Shown here piece by piece: positions 51,252-60,984 of a DNA stretch of 64,000 bases (positions are counted from its first letter, which is position 1; every line of letters starts with the position of its first letter). Source of the stretch: M3007 sp041392625 (GTDB lineage: Bacteria; Bacteroidota; Bacteroidia; Chitinophagales; Saprospiraceae); assembly GCA_041392625.1 (NCBI GenBank), contig JAWKLR010000001.1:124001-188000 (forward strand), given 5' to 3'. The notes under the pieces were generated by a model. The model made no database searches, was not told the origin of the DNA, and worked only from the letters and a program-made list of their open reading frames with translations. The position numbers and the translations under genes were made by a program.

Positions 51252-54200
51252 CTAGTTTTTTGTGCCTGTATATTCCAGTTGACCCTGTGTTCGCTCCCTT
51301 CCATTCGAGATAGAAAACAGGTAGCTCCCGGCTTGCTTGAAAAGACTTGAGGGCAAATGAAGTACATGTGATTTTTCTATGGTGGTTTCATAAATCAGTT
51401 GGCCATAAACATCAAATAGTTGAAACTCTCCATTTTCCCATTCAAGCAAGTCGATCGTTACACCAGATGTTGAAAATGGGTTGGGATAAGCCAATGCTGC
51501 TGTCGCTGGGCCGGCTTGTAATACTGGTAGGTACACCTGCCCCCAGGTATCGTATGCAAGCGCCGGAGTAGGTGCTGAAATGAGTTTAAAATCAGGCTCA
51601 GCTCCGGTGTTTGATTTGCTTTTAAATACCAGCCGGAATAAATCGGTGCCATTCACACCTTCCGGCAAATCAATACAAACGGGCAATTTGCCATATGCCA
51701 TTTGTTGCATGTTGAAATGCTGCATTCCAATAGCAGGGTTCAGAGGAATTAACTGCTCAAATTCCAGGCTGCTGGCGTCAAACAGGAGGGTAAACTGGAG
51801 TCCACTCATCCCTGCTTGGCTTGTTTGGAAGTCTACCATGAATTTGCCATCAGTGTTTTGAGTCTGGACTTTAATTGGCCATGCATGCTCAGGTTTTTCA
51901 TCCCGATCTGTTCCGACAGCTTGTGCGGATGGGCCATACATGCCGTTAACATCGCCAATTTTCACACTCCAGAAATCGGCATTGGCAATGTCCTGATCCA
52001 GAGTAGCCATCCGAATTTCTTGTGGGAATGCTTCGGAAAACGGATCGCTTGGATTTTGGAAGGTATAGGTTTTAGGAATAAAGCGCCACGAGTAATTGGA
52101 TGGGAGTTCGTTGTAAATCCCCAGAATCAGTTTTCTGATTTCAACAATGTCAAACGTAGTGATGGTACCTGAATTGTTTCCATCGGCAGCAATAATGCTG
52201 TAAGGTGAAGTGAGCAGCTCGATATTGAGAATATGCTTTGAAATTAACACCAAATCGTAAGGTGCTTACACCCTGGAGTGGATCAAAAAATCTGATTGTG
52301 GTTTTATCCATACAGAATCCTGAGCAGGAATATTATTCAGGATAAAACTTCCCGAAGCCGATTGAAAACCTCCGTTGTAATTCACATCTACCTGATCCAC
52401 GACAGGATCAAACATACCGGATACCGTAATAGTTCCAGGGCTTCCTCCTTGTATATACAGGGGAGTCGAGCGGGAAAGGTCCGTCACCCTTCAAATGTGG
52501 CCCTGCCAGCGGGTGGTTGAGCACCGGGTTTTCCTCTACTTCAGCTTGCAGCACATAAGGCATATTGGCTCCAAGCCGGGTCCAACTGCTTCCGCTATTT
52601 AAGGTGAAAATATACTCCACCATCGGTTGCCGACAAAATGCTGTCGGAATGCCCGGGCAATACGGGCAGATCTGCAGGTATTTGTGGTAGATTGGAGGAG
52701 ATATCCAGCCATGCTGGCCATTATCACTGGATCGGTGAACATGTGGGATGATTTCGACGCCACGAAATCCGGAATGGGAAACATAGAAGGTGTTGACAAA
52801 ACTAGGTGAACCGTAAACAGGTAACGTACCGGTCGGGTAGTCCTGCCGAAATATTTGTCCAGACTCCGGCGAGGTGCGCCACCAAACATTGCCGATCGGT
52901 TGTTCCTGCAATGAAACTGCCTTCGGTAGTGGAGATTCTGGGCTGAAACGGTGTGGAAGCGGTCTTCATATATTGTCCGTCAGTCAGGTCGCCAGAGATG
53001 CTGCCCCAGGATGAACCTATGAAGTGGATGCATATGCTTTGTATGTTGCAGAGTATGGCCAGTGGGATGGATGCTCGCTTATAAAAAATGGTGCATTCCA
53101 GTTGCAACGGTCCGTTGTTCCAAGACAGGACTGACCAAACGTCCAGCTATCGCCGCCAGTAGTGGTTTCGTGTATGGTTCCGTTTTGAATTTCGGCCCAA
53201 AAGTGGTTGGGGTCAGTCGGATCAAATACGGTATGAAATCCATCTGCAGAGAACACCTGAACCCAGTTGTTGAATCCGGCAACACTGCTTTTTTGTATCC
53301 CATTATCCTGGGCTCCGCCATAGTAGGTGCCCGGTTCATGTGGGTTATAACTGGTATGGTAAAACTGTGTGGTCGGAAGGTTTTTACTTTTGGTCCAGGA
53401 GGTGAAAAATCCAGGTCCGGGGTCGGTAAATGAAGTGTAAAGTCCGCCATCAGTTGCCAAATACCGGAATCCGGAAGGGGTGAAAACCAGGTCGTGGCAA
53501 TCGGCATGCGCTCCTGCCGCTATTTGCCAGCTTGAGCCCGTTTTTCTCCAGCATAATATTCCAAGCACGTAGACGTCATCATCATTGGCATCATTGATTC
53601 GGACCTTCCCAAAATACCAACCAAAATCGGCGTAGGCATCCTGAAGTCCATTGATGTTCATTGCTTCCCAGGTGTTTCCACCATCCAGGGTTTTATAAAG
53701 TCCGCCAGGACGGGAAAGGGTATCAACAAAAATTGCATATACCTTATTCGGGTCTTGCTTGGATATAGCAAGGCCGGTTCTGCCCATGATTGCGGTAGGC
53801 AAACCTCCTCCCAGTACGTCCCAGGTAGCGCCCCCGTCACTGCTTTTATACACTTTTGCATGGGGCCCGTAAATTATGGATTCCTGATTGCTGCGGATTC
53901 GATCCCAGAAAGAGGCATATAGAATTTGTGGATTGTCTTCATTAATTACCAAGTCGCTTGCACCGGCCTGATCACTTACAAACAGAACCTGAGTCCAATT
54001 GAGGCCTCCATCGGTACTTTTATAAATGCCGCGTTCGTTGTCCCGCACGTATGGATTTCCCATTGCAGCAGCATACAGAATCGTTGAATTGTTGGGGTCC
54101 ACGACGACTTTGGAGATGATTCCCTGATCCTCAAGTCCAAGGTATTCCCAGGTTTCTCCGGTATCACTGCTTTTAAAAATTCCACTGCCATTGAAAACAA

Positions 54201-54696
54201 TAGAGGGGATGTTTGGGTCACCCGTTCCGGCGTAAACAACACTTGGGTTGGATGGGTCAAAGGTGATATCTCCAATAGATAGTTCCGGGTTCTCATCAAA
54301 GACAGAAGTCCAGCTTGTGCCGGCATCGGTGGATTTGAACAGTCCTCCTCCGGAGAATCCGGCTAAAACCATGCTGTCATTTTCAGGATGAACGGCAAGG
54401 GCATTTAGGCGGCCCGCTACGTTTCCGGGACCTTGCTGGGTCCAGCTAACCGGGTTGCTTCCACCACAAGAACTCAGGCGTTGTACCGCAGTTTCCTGTA
54501 GCCTGGTTTCCTGCATGGCATTTCGCCATCCTTTCCAGTCGAATGTTCGATCCGGGTAAGCGCGTTGCCAGGCAAACTGATCATAGGGTTCTGCTTTTTT
54601 TTGAAGCGAGTTCATTGTTGCTTCCTGTTGGGTACGGCACGAGGCCAGAATAAGCAGAAGAAATGCAATGGAAAGTGTAATCGGAAATTTGCTCAT
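51252..54696 (-). pseudogene. BNR/sortilin-repeat surface protein with dockerin-like and T9SS C-terminus, broken in the middle
   Basis: One large gene is split. From ATG 54696 to about 53050 the frame is intact: a signal with a lipobox-like 'LILASC' (Cys20), then repeated BNR-type blades ('GLFKSTDAGTSWTSV', 'GIFKSSDTGETWEYL', 'GIYKSTDGGLNWTQV', 'KVYKSSDGGATWDVL', 'GLYKTLDGGNTWEAM'). Between about 53050 and 52260 pieces 'STTEGSFIAGTTD', 'NVWWRTSPESGQIFRQ' and 'YVSHSGFRGVEIIPHVHRSS' occur in shifting frames. From 52253 to 51252 it is intact again: a dockerin-like module ('VLISKHILNIELLTSPY', 'ITTFDIVEIRKLILGIYNEL') and a T9SS CTD ('ALAYPNPFSTSG', 'FQLFDVYGQLIYETT'). Intact length would be about 1,140 residues. 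A TACTTTTG element is upstream. Confidence 0.85.
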
Positions 54697-54747
54697 AGGA
54701 TTAGTTTAAACGTAGAATCGGAGGTTTGGAATAAAGAAAACCCTATG

Positions 54748-54755
54748 CAAAAGTA
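54748..54755 (-). promoter_or_regulatory. -7 element of the BNR surface gene
   Basis: The minus strand reads TACTTTTG, matching TAnnTTTG, 51 bp before the ATG at 54696. Confidence 0.4.
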
Positions 54756-54829
54756 CAAAAACAATGCCCAAAAATGAACCGTTTTCAGAAGCATGGAATT
54801 CTAATGAAACAGATCAAAAAGGGAGTGTG

Positions 54830-54837
54830 TACCTTTG
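54830..54837 (+). promoter_or_regulatory. -7 element of the EamA transporter gene
   Basis: TACCTTTG matches TAnnTTTG and lies 78 bp before the ATG at 54916. It argues for the shorter start of that gene, since the longer open frame begins at about the expected transcription start. Confidence 0.4.
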
Positions 54838-54915
54838 TGCGCTCCGCATTGTACCGGATATCAATCCGGCTTCTCAAATGCGCATATTATTATCGGTTTT
54901 TACTGCTCTGTTCGC

Positions 54916-55794
54916 ATGCTCTACCTTGTCTTATCCGTTGCGTGTACCGTACTCATTGGGTTTTTATTCAAAGTATTTCCCCGAAAAGGAGTCGATACCT
55001 TTCAGGCAATAATCTTTAATTACATGACCTGTGTCGTCATGGGCATATTACACACAGGCCATTTCCCGATTAGTCAGCAAAACTGGGAGTCTGCCTGGTG
55101 GCCGTACGCACTATTTTTGGGGATTGTTTTTATTACAGGCTTTAATGCAGCAGCACTGACGGTTCGTTATTTTAGCGTTACCCTGAGTCAGATCATGCAA
55201 AAAATGTCTATTCTGCTTACGGTTCCGTTTGCGGTATTGGCATATCGGGAATCCTTTGGGGCGATGAAATTTTTAGGTGTTCTGTTGGCAGTTGGCTCGA
55301 TTGTTTTGGTGAATTGGCCCAAAAAAAATGTAGATGGGGTAGCGGAGGGGGAAATACTCGGACGCCGTGCGATTTGGATTCCTGCAGTTACCTGGATTCT
55401 TTCCGGGGTTATTGAATGCATGTTTTTATTTGTGCAGAACGAAGGCATGGCACTCCCGGAAGATCCCAATTTTATGATTATGATATTTTTCACTGCGGGA
55501 ACCTTGGGAGCGCTCAAACTGGGCGTGGACCTGCTGCGTAATAAACGGGAGTTTGCCTGGAGAAACCTAACAGCAGGAATCTTGCTTGGAATTCCCAATT
55601 ATGGCAGCATTTATTTTTTACTATTGGCCTTGGGTACCGGCTTGGGTGGTTCATTTATTTTTCCCGTAACCAATGTTAGTGTTATCTTACTCACAACTTT
55701 TGGTGCTCTGTGGTTGTTCCAGGAATCACTGAGTAAGCTGAATTGGGTTGGGATAGGGTTTGCAGTGCTGGCAATTTGGGCGATTTCGGTCTGA
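54916..55794 (+). CDS. EamA/DMT family transporter
   Basis: The ATG at 54916 (MLYLVLSVACTVLIGFLFKV) opens directly with helix 1; the frame upstream (27 codons) lacks a helix and overlaps the likely promoter. The 292-aa protein has about ten membrane helices in two EamA repeats: 'SQIMQKMSILLTVPFAVLAY' and 'GVLLAVGSIVLVNW' in the first, and 'FIFPVTNVSVILLTTFGALW' and 'WVGIGFAVLAIWAIS' in the second. Such carriers usually export metabolites. Substrate cannot be told. The oxidase subunit gene follows 59 bp downstream. Confidence 0.88.
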   Translation: MLYLVLSVACTVLIGFLFKVFPRKGVDTFQAIIFNYMTCVVMGILHTGHFPISQQNWESAWWPYALFLGIVFITGFNAAALTVRYFSVTLSQIMQKMSILLTVPFAVLAYRESFGAMKFLGVLLAVGSIVLVNWPKKNVDGVAEGEILGRRAIWIPAVTWILSGVIECMFLFVQNEGMALPEDPNFMIMIFFTAGTLGALKLGVDLLRNKREFAWRNLTAGILLGIPNYGSIYFLLLALGTGLGGSFIFPVTNVSVILLTTFGALWLFQESLSKLNWVGIGFAVLAIWAISV

Positions 55795-55853
55795 ATGCCG
55801 TAATACATCACTCAAAGGAGGCAATACCGATCCGATTAAAAATTATCTAGGCA

Positions 55854-56465
55854 ATGCAACACACCGATACTGGTACACAAGACCATTCTCTTTTGTTTCA
55901 TCCATTTAATGTGATGCTTAGCATTTTGCTGCTAGGCCTATCGGTGTTGTTTGTCGGGCTCACCGTTTCCTATGTATATATTCGGGTTACAATGGGCGTG
56001 CCGCCAATCAAGGCCCCCTGGCTTTTCATCCTCAACACGGCCTTGCTTTTGGGGAGTTCCTATACGATGATTCAGGCAAAAAATAACTACCTAAACGATC
56101 AAACTGAAGCCTACAAACGTAATTTATTGTACACCATTTTGTTGTCTTTTGTGTTTGCCATTATGCAGGGAGTTGCCTGGTATTTGCTTTTCCAAGACAA
56201 CATCGCACTCAATACCTCCACGACCGCTGCCTTCCTTTATTTGATCTCCTTCGTGCATCTGGCACACGTTATTGCAGGTTTGCCATTTCTGATTTTATTC
56301 TACTACAAAGCCCGGAAACGGATGGTTGACCCGGTGACTGTGCTTGTATACTTTTCTGATCCGGAAAAACGGCTTCGCCTAAAACTGCTTACACGATACT
56401 GGCATTTTCTCGATGCACTCTGGATTTATCTAATTGTGTTTTTTCTGATAAACATGCTCTTTTAG
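55854..56465 (+). CDS. Cytochrome c oxidase subunit III-like protein
   Basis: This 203-aa protein has five membrane helices and family motifs: 'FVGLTVSYVYIRVT', 'FAIMQGVAWYLLF', 'YLISFVHLAHVIAGLPFLIL' and 'LTRYWHFLDALWIYLIVFF', the last the conserved HxxxxxW helix. Subunit III supports the proton-pumping oxidase core. No other oxidase subunit lies nearby, so it is either a lone gene or a paralogue. Co-transcription with the EamA gene is possible given the 59-bp gap. Confidence 0.88.
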   Translation: MQHTDTGTQDHSLLFHPFNVMLSILLLGLSVLFVGLTVSYVYIRVTMGVPPIKAPWLFILNTALLLGSSYTMIQAKNNYLNDQTEAYKRNLLYTILLSFVFAIMQGVAWYLLFQDNIALNTSTTAAFLYLISFVHLAHVIAGLPFLILFYYKARKRMVDPVTVLVYFSDPEKRLRLKLLTRYWHFLDALWIYLIVFFLINMLF

Positions 56466-56554
56466 CTAGACAAATCTATAGTCTGAAAACAGCACTGAGG
56501 CCATTTTCAAATTCATTTGTAGCAGGTTTAAATTTCTGAAGGATGTGGAGGGTT

Positions 56555-59077
56555 CTACCGCACCAATTGGAATTTTTTAGTGTAAACAGCACCATCCAGA
56601 CTGCGAACCCGGACCAAATACATTCCATCGTGTAGGGCGCCCAGGTTGATCTGATCAGACTGGCTTCCAAATGCATTCTGTTCCAAAAGCATCCGGCCGG
56701 TAATATCAAATACCTGGATCGATTCCATTTTTCCCTGACCATTCAAGTGTAAATTGAGCACATCCTGTGCAGGGTTGGGGAATACCTTTAATTGGTCTTC
56801 ATCGATTGAAGAGCGCCTGATAATCGGGTCTCCCCAACTGATCGGAACTTCAAATAGCATTGGCTGGCTGCTGGTCATCTGGCTGTTGCCCCACATGGCG
56901 GCAGGACTTTCTACCAACATTTGCAACATCACCAAGTCTTCGGGTTTGGTAATGTCAATAATATCTATGATGATAAAACTGAATTTACCAATGGGGCCAC
57001 CTCCATGTGCTGTTTCAAAGCCAGTACGTGTAAAACTGCTTTCCAAATGGCCTTTCTCAGGAACCCGCCAAAAATCCAGGTAGGGTGCATTGCGATTGAT
57101 CCATGAGTTTTCGTAAAACTCCATGTTCAAATTGGCATATACAATGGTTGGACTGAGTGTAACATTGAATGCAAAGCCATATATATCTGTCACCTGGAAG
57201 CTATCGTTCCCAAGTGAAACTTCAACTTCTACCAAGTCTCCAACCTGCGGGTTGGGCGGATTGATGTCCAGGAAGAAGGGGAGCCCCTTATCCACTGCAG
57301 GAAGTTTTGGGGTGAGTTGATGCCGTTTAGTATAGTACAAGCCCATTGCTGTGGTATCCTCGGTGCTGACCAGCCCATCGCCGTTGGCATCCAGGTGCTT
57401 GTCATCGAAGGGGATACTTGTAAACGGGTCGTTCCAGTCATCAGCGTATTGGCCATACCATTCCAGGCTTGCATCCGGACGAGCAGGTCCTTGTTTCCCC
57501 AGATAATACCCAAGGGGTAGCAGGTCCATGTTGTTAATTACACCATCGTTGTTGAGGTCACCAGGCCAAACACAGGATTCAATGCAGTACGGTGGGTCAG
57601 ACGATTGAATGTCCTTAACAGTTACCACGATGGTTCGTGTGATGCATGCACCCGTCGGGTTAATGCAGTACTCTAATTGAAACGAATCTACTCCCGTGAA
57701 GCCGTTTTCTGGTGTGTATACGACCAGGTTATACCCTGTAACGTTCTGGCCGAGGGCACTAAAGGTACTGGTGCCGGGATAGTAGGTGACATCACCAAAA
57801 ACAGGATCTTCTTCGATAGAAAAGTCAAAATCAGTATAGGGCACCGGATAGTCGAGTACAAGTGGTGTTGAAATTGGGGTGGTAAGCCTGTAAATGGGTT
57901 CTTCAGGTGCCAGGTCGTTTACCACTACATGGACAGTGCCAGTTTCTATGTTTTGAACAAAAGCATTTCCGATCCGATAAAAGAAAGTTGCCACTCCTTT
58001 AAAGCCAGGATCCGGGGTGAACGTGACGTTTCCACCATTGTTGGTATTGCTCAGGCTACCGGGCATGTTGGAAGGTGCAAGCCAGCTTTTAACAGTCAGG
58101 TTGCCTACATCGTTGTCGCGGACATTGAAGGTAATCGGCTGATCTACCGGTGTGTAAACCAAATCCTCCATTGCCATTTTATTGGGGATATTTCCGGTTA
58201 AAACCCGGACAAAAACAGTTTTGTACAGATGAGGTGTCTGCGTGGTATCAACCAGAATAAAGGAGTCTGCTCCGGTAAAATTTTGGTTTGGTTCGTATAG
58301 AAAATAACTGGGCGCTGGCAATGAAAGCAAGCCATTGGAAGGCGCCTGGAAAACAGAAAAATCAGGACGCTCCAGGGGCGTTTCAATGGGCAGGTTTTTG
58401 ACTGTTGCGATTTTCAGGGAATCGCTAACGGTGTTGCTGCTATGAACACCAATATGCACAGATCCGGTTGCACAGGTGCCCAGAGAATCGCAAACGAGGT
58501 AATTCAAATGGGCGATGCCTTCAAATCCACTTGCCGGAGTAAATATGATCTGATTATTGCTAATCGTAGCGGAGCCGTGGTTTTCCAATGGCAAGAGTGT
58601 CACCGAAAAGGGTGGGGCAGACCCAAAGTCATTGGCCAGCACATCAATGGTATCTGTTTCTGTATTTAAAACAGTTGAATAGTCAACCACTGCGGTGAGT
58701 AGGCTTGGTCGAACCTCCACCCGAAATGATTGGTACACCAAATAAGGAAAGGTGCCAATGTATTGGTACTCTATGGTAAAGGTATCAACGCCAACAAATC
58801 CTGCATCAGGGGCATAATCAATCTCGTAAATTGCAGGATTGTTCCAGTTGCCAGACTGGATGAGGGAAAGCGATACAGAGCCATGTTGGGCTACCGGACT
58901 TGCCAGATTGAGGTTTAGTGCAATCCCTGAAACGGTATCTTGCACCGCTACATCGACAGAGGTTTGCAACTGCTTTTGTCCGCCGTATATTTGTGCATGC
59001 GCCAGTGGGGTCAGCAGCAAAAAAACTACTGTCCATGCAAATAACCTTTTAAGAAATTGCTGCCGGCTAATAATCAT
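56555..59077 (-). CDS. Secreted multi-domain protein with cadherin-like/Ig-like repeats, dockerin-like region and T9SS CTD
   Basis: The ATG at 59077 is preferred (MIISRQQFLKRLFAWTVVFL, cleaved after 'AHA'); the frame extends 23 codons more without a signal. The 840-aa protein has repeated Ig-like/cadherin-like domains (about 80-480): 'DVLANDFGSAPPFSVTLLPL', 'FTPASGFEGIAHLNYLVCDS', 'DNDVGNLTVKSWLAPS', 'YTPENGFTGVDSFQLEYC'. A dockerin-like calcium pair follows ('GDLNNDGVINNMDLLPLGYY' and 'DANGDGLVSTEDT'), a cohesin-like beta domain (about 600-745, 'PQVGDLVEVEVSLGN'), and the T9SS CTD ('KVFPNPAQDVLNLHLNG', 'VFDITGRMLLEQ'). It is secreted and likely surface bound. Confidence 0.9.
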   Translation of the reverse strand: MIISRQQFLKRLFAWTVVFLLLTPLAHAQIYGGQKQLQTSVDVAVQDTVSGIALNLNLASPVAQHGSVSLSLIQSGNWNNPAIYEIDYAPDAGFVGVDTFTIEYQYIGTFPYLVYQSFRVEVRPSLLTAVVDYSTVLNTETDTIDVLANDFGSAPPFSVTLLPLENHGSATISNNQIIFTPASGFEGIAHLNYLVCDSLGTCATGSVHIGVHSSNTVSDSLKIATVKNLPIETPLERPDFSVFQAPSNGLLSLPAPSYFLYEPNQNFTGADSFILVDTTQTPHLYKTVFVRVLTGNIPNKMAMEDLVYTPVDQPITFNVRDNDVGNLTVKSWLAPSNMPGSLSNTNNGGNVTFTPDPGFKGVATFFYRIGNAFVQNIETGTVHVVVNDLAPEEPIYRLTTPISTPLVLDYPVPYTDFDFSIEEDPVFGDVTYYPGTSTFSALGQNVTGYNLVVYTPENGFTGVDSFQLEYCINPTGACITRTIVVTVKDIQSSDPPYCIESCVWPGDLNNDGVINNMDLLPLGYYLGKQGPARPDASLEWYGQYADDWNDPFTSIPFDDKHLDANGDGLVSTEDTTAMGLYYTKRHQLTPKLPAVDKGLPFFLDINPPNPQVGDLVEVEVSLGNDSFQVTDIYGFAFNVTLSPTIVYANLNMEFYENSWINRNAPYLDFWRVPEKGHLESSFTRTGFETAHGGGPIGKFSFIIIDIIDITKPEDLVMLQMLVESPAAMWGNSQMTSSQPMLFEVPISWGDPIIRRSSIDEDQLKVFPNPAQDVLNLHLNGQGKMESIQVFDITGRMLLEQNAFGSQSDQINLGALHDGMYLVRVRSLDGAVYTKKFQLVR

Positions 59078-59475
59078 ATTAGAACGATAAACCTGATTTG
59101 GGTTTTTAATCTTGTTTGAAACTATGAGGGATATCCCAAAATGCAAACGGAGTAAATGTGAATATTAAAACCCGATGGGATGGCCTTCAATTGTGGGAAA
59201 GTTTTCCTGACAAGTTCACGAAATCAAAAATACGGACATTGAACCAAACTGTAAAGCTCTTAACATAAAAAAGGTACTTTTGTCAACGCATACCCAATTT
59301 GTGGTATTTTCTTTGTAATATTTAAATGGTTGTTTACGTGGAGTTTGAAACCGTTTTCTGCTTGAAACCAACCGCTTTTTTTATTTACTTTACAGCGTTG
59401 ACCGCTTTCTATTGTTTTCGACCGTTTTCTTGTTTTTGACTTGTGAGGCATAAGGCTTAAAAATCATTTACCTAC
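59078..59475. other. Spacer with promoter element and four spaced ACCG(C/T)TTT repeats
   Basis: No gene is seen. TACTTTTG at 59275-59282 is a perfect TAnnTTTG for the plus strand. Downstream of it, four copies of ACCG(C/T)TTT(C/T)T start at 59350, 59371, 59401 and 59421. Their spacings (21, 30, 20) are near multiples of one DNA turn. They lie in the presumed leader of the 59476 gene and may be operator or leader elements. Confidence 0.4.
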
Positions 59476-60900
59476 TTGAAATTTACCAATAAAATATTTC
59501 AGGCTATTTGTGCCCTTCCGGCGTCCTCAAACAGGCGTTTAATCCGTTTCCTGGAGTCGCCATACTTCAATCAAAGCAAACTGCTTCTCGACCTTTGCAA
59601 ACTGCTTTTGGAGTATAAAAACCAGGATGAGGAAGGGTTTGACCGAGCGGCTCTCTGGGATCAATTGCAACCCGGGGTAGCATATGATGATGTGAATTTC
59701 AGAAAATACTGCTCTGAATTGTTGAAGTTGGTAGAGGAGTTTATGGCGGTTGAAAACCTGCAGGAACATCCTGAAAAAAAAGCGAACCATTTACTGGAGT
59801 ATCTGGTTGATCACAAAGTTTCCCCCCTGTACAAGAGTGCCATTCGGAAAACCCGACAACGTCTGCAGGTTAAAGGATATCGCACTGCCGATTATTTCTA
59901 TCAGTCCTACCTCCTGGAGCGTTTGTACTACAAGATGAAGGACTTTGATGTTAAACTCAATGTACGCGCAAATCTGGAGGAGATTTCCGGCAACCTGGAT
60001 TTCTTTTATTGGCTTGAGAAATTGAAGTTCTACAACGCCGTTTTGAGCCAGAGAAAAACCGGAACACAGGAATACGAGTTGCATTTTATAGATGAAATTA
60101 TTGGATTTCTGAAAGGGTTTCCACTGGAAGAATCTCCGGAACTTGCCTTGCATGTATATACCTTTCTCAGTTTGACTGACGAGGAAAATCCCGAACACTA
60201 TTATGCATTTCGGGAGGTACTGGCCAGCCAGTTGGATCAAATGCCCCCCGAAGAGGCGGTTGAATTTATTGACTCGGCCATGCACTATTGTGTCGGCCGA
60301 ATCAATAAAGGCGATCGGGAGTTTTTGACAGAATATTTTGGCCTGCTCGATGATGGTATAGAAAAAGGCGTTTTCATCAGCAATGGCGAACTGGCTCCTT
60401 GGAGGTACAACAACGCGGTTGCAGCAGCATTGGGCCTGGGAAAAATTGACTGGGCCGAACAGTTTATTCAGCAAAATAAAGTCCATTTGCCTCCAGCTAC
60501 CCGGGAGAATACCTATGCATTTAATCTTGCCCGGGTGTACCGTTTTCAAGGGCGATTCAAGGATGTACTTGAACTGCTGCGCGACCTGGAGTATGAAGAC
60601 ATTGGCTATTCGCTTTTGAGCAAACGCATGGTTGTCATGACCTATTATGATCTGGACGAATTGGATGCTTTGGAGTCTTTTATTGAGTCCTTTAGGGTGT
60701 TTCTCAACCGGCACAAGGATATCCCTTCACAGCGACGAAAAAGCTATTTGAAATGGTTGAAATACGTCCGCCAACTTACCCGGTTGGTGCCCAATGACCG
60801 TGAAAAAAGAAACCAACTTCGGCAGGAAATCCTGGATAAAAAAGCAGTTATCGGAAATGCAGAGTGGCTTCTTGAAAAACTGGATGAACTGGAGCGCTAA
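59476..60900 (+). CDS. Hypothetical helical-repeat protein (TTG start)
   Basis: The likely start is TTG at 59476 (product MKFTNKIFQAICALPASSNR); no in-frame ATG near the N-terminus fits as well. The 474-aa protein is almost wholly alpha-helical, has no signal peptide, and shows regular helix pairs resembling a TPR-like or solenoid fold ('RRLIRFLESPYFNQSKLLLD', 'WAEQFIQQNKVHLPP', 'AFNLARVYRFQGRFKDVLEL'). I do not recognise a named family, though the N-terminal 'RFLESPYFNQS' pattern is one I have seen in Bacteroidota hypotheticals. It is cytoplasmic. It may be co-transcribed with the next gene, 84 bp downstream. Confidence 0.7.
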   Translation: MKFTNKIFQAICALPASSNRRLIRFLESPYFNQSKLLLDLCKLLLEYKNQDEEGFDRAALWDQLQPGVAYDDVNFRKYCSELLKLVEEFMAVENLQEHPEKKANHLLEYLVDHKVSPLYKSAIRKTRQRLQVKGYRTADYFYQSYLLERLYYKMKDFDVKLNVRANLEEISGNLDFFYWLEKLKFYNAVLSQRKTGTQEYELHFIDEIIGFLKGFPLEESPELALHVYTFLSLTDEENPEHYYAFREVLASQLDQMPPEEAVEFIDSAMHYCVGRINKGDREFLTEYFGLLDDGIEKGVFISNGELAPWRYNNAVAAALGLGKIDWAEQFIQQNKVHLPPATRENTYAFNLARVYRFQGRFKDVLELLRDLEYEDIGYSLLSKRMVVMTYYDLDELDALESFIESFRVFLNRHKDIPSQRRKSYLKWLKYVRQLTRLVPNDREKRNQLRQEILDKKAVIGNAEWLLEKLDELER

Positions 60901-60984
60901 CAGCCTTGTCATTCCATCGACGGATCCGAAATACTAAGAGTCTTCGCAACAACAATTTTCACCCGGACTGTGCGTTTATCCAAC

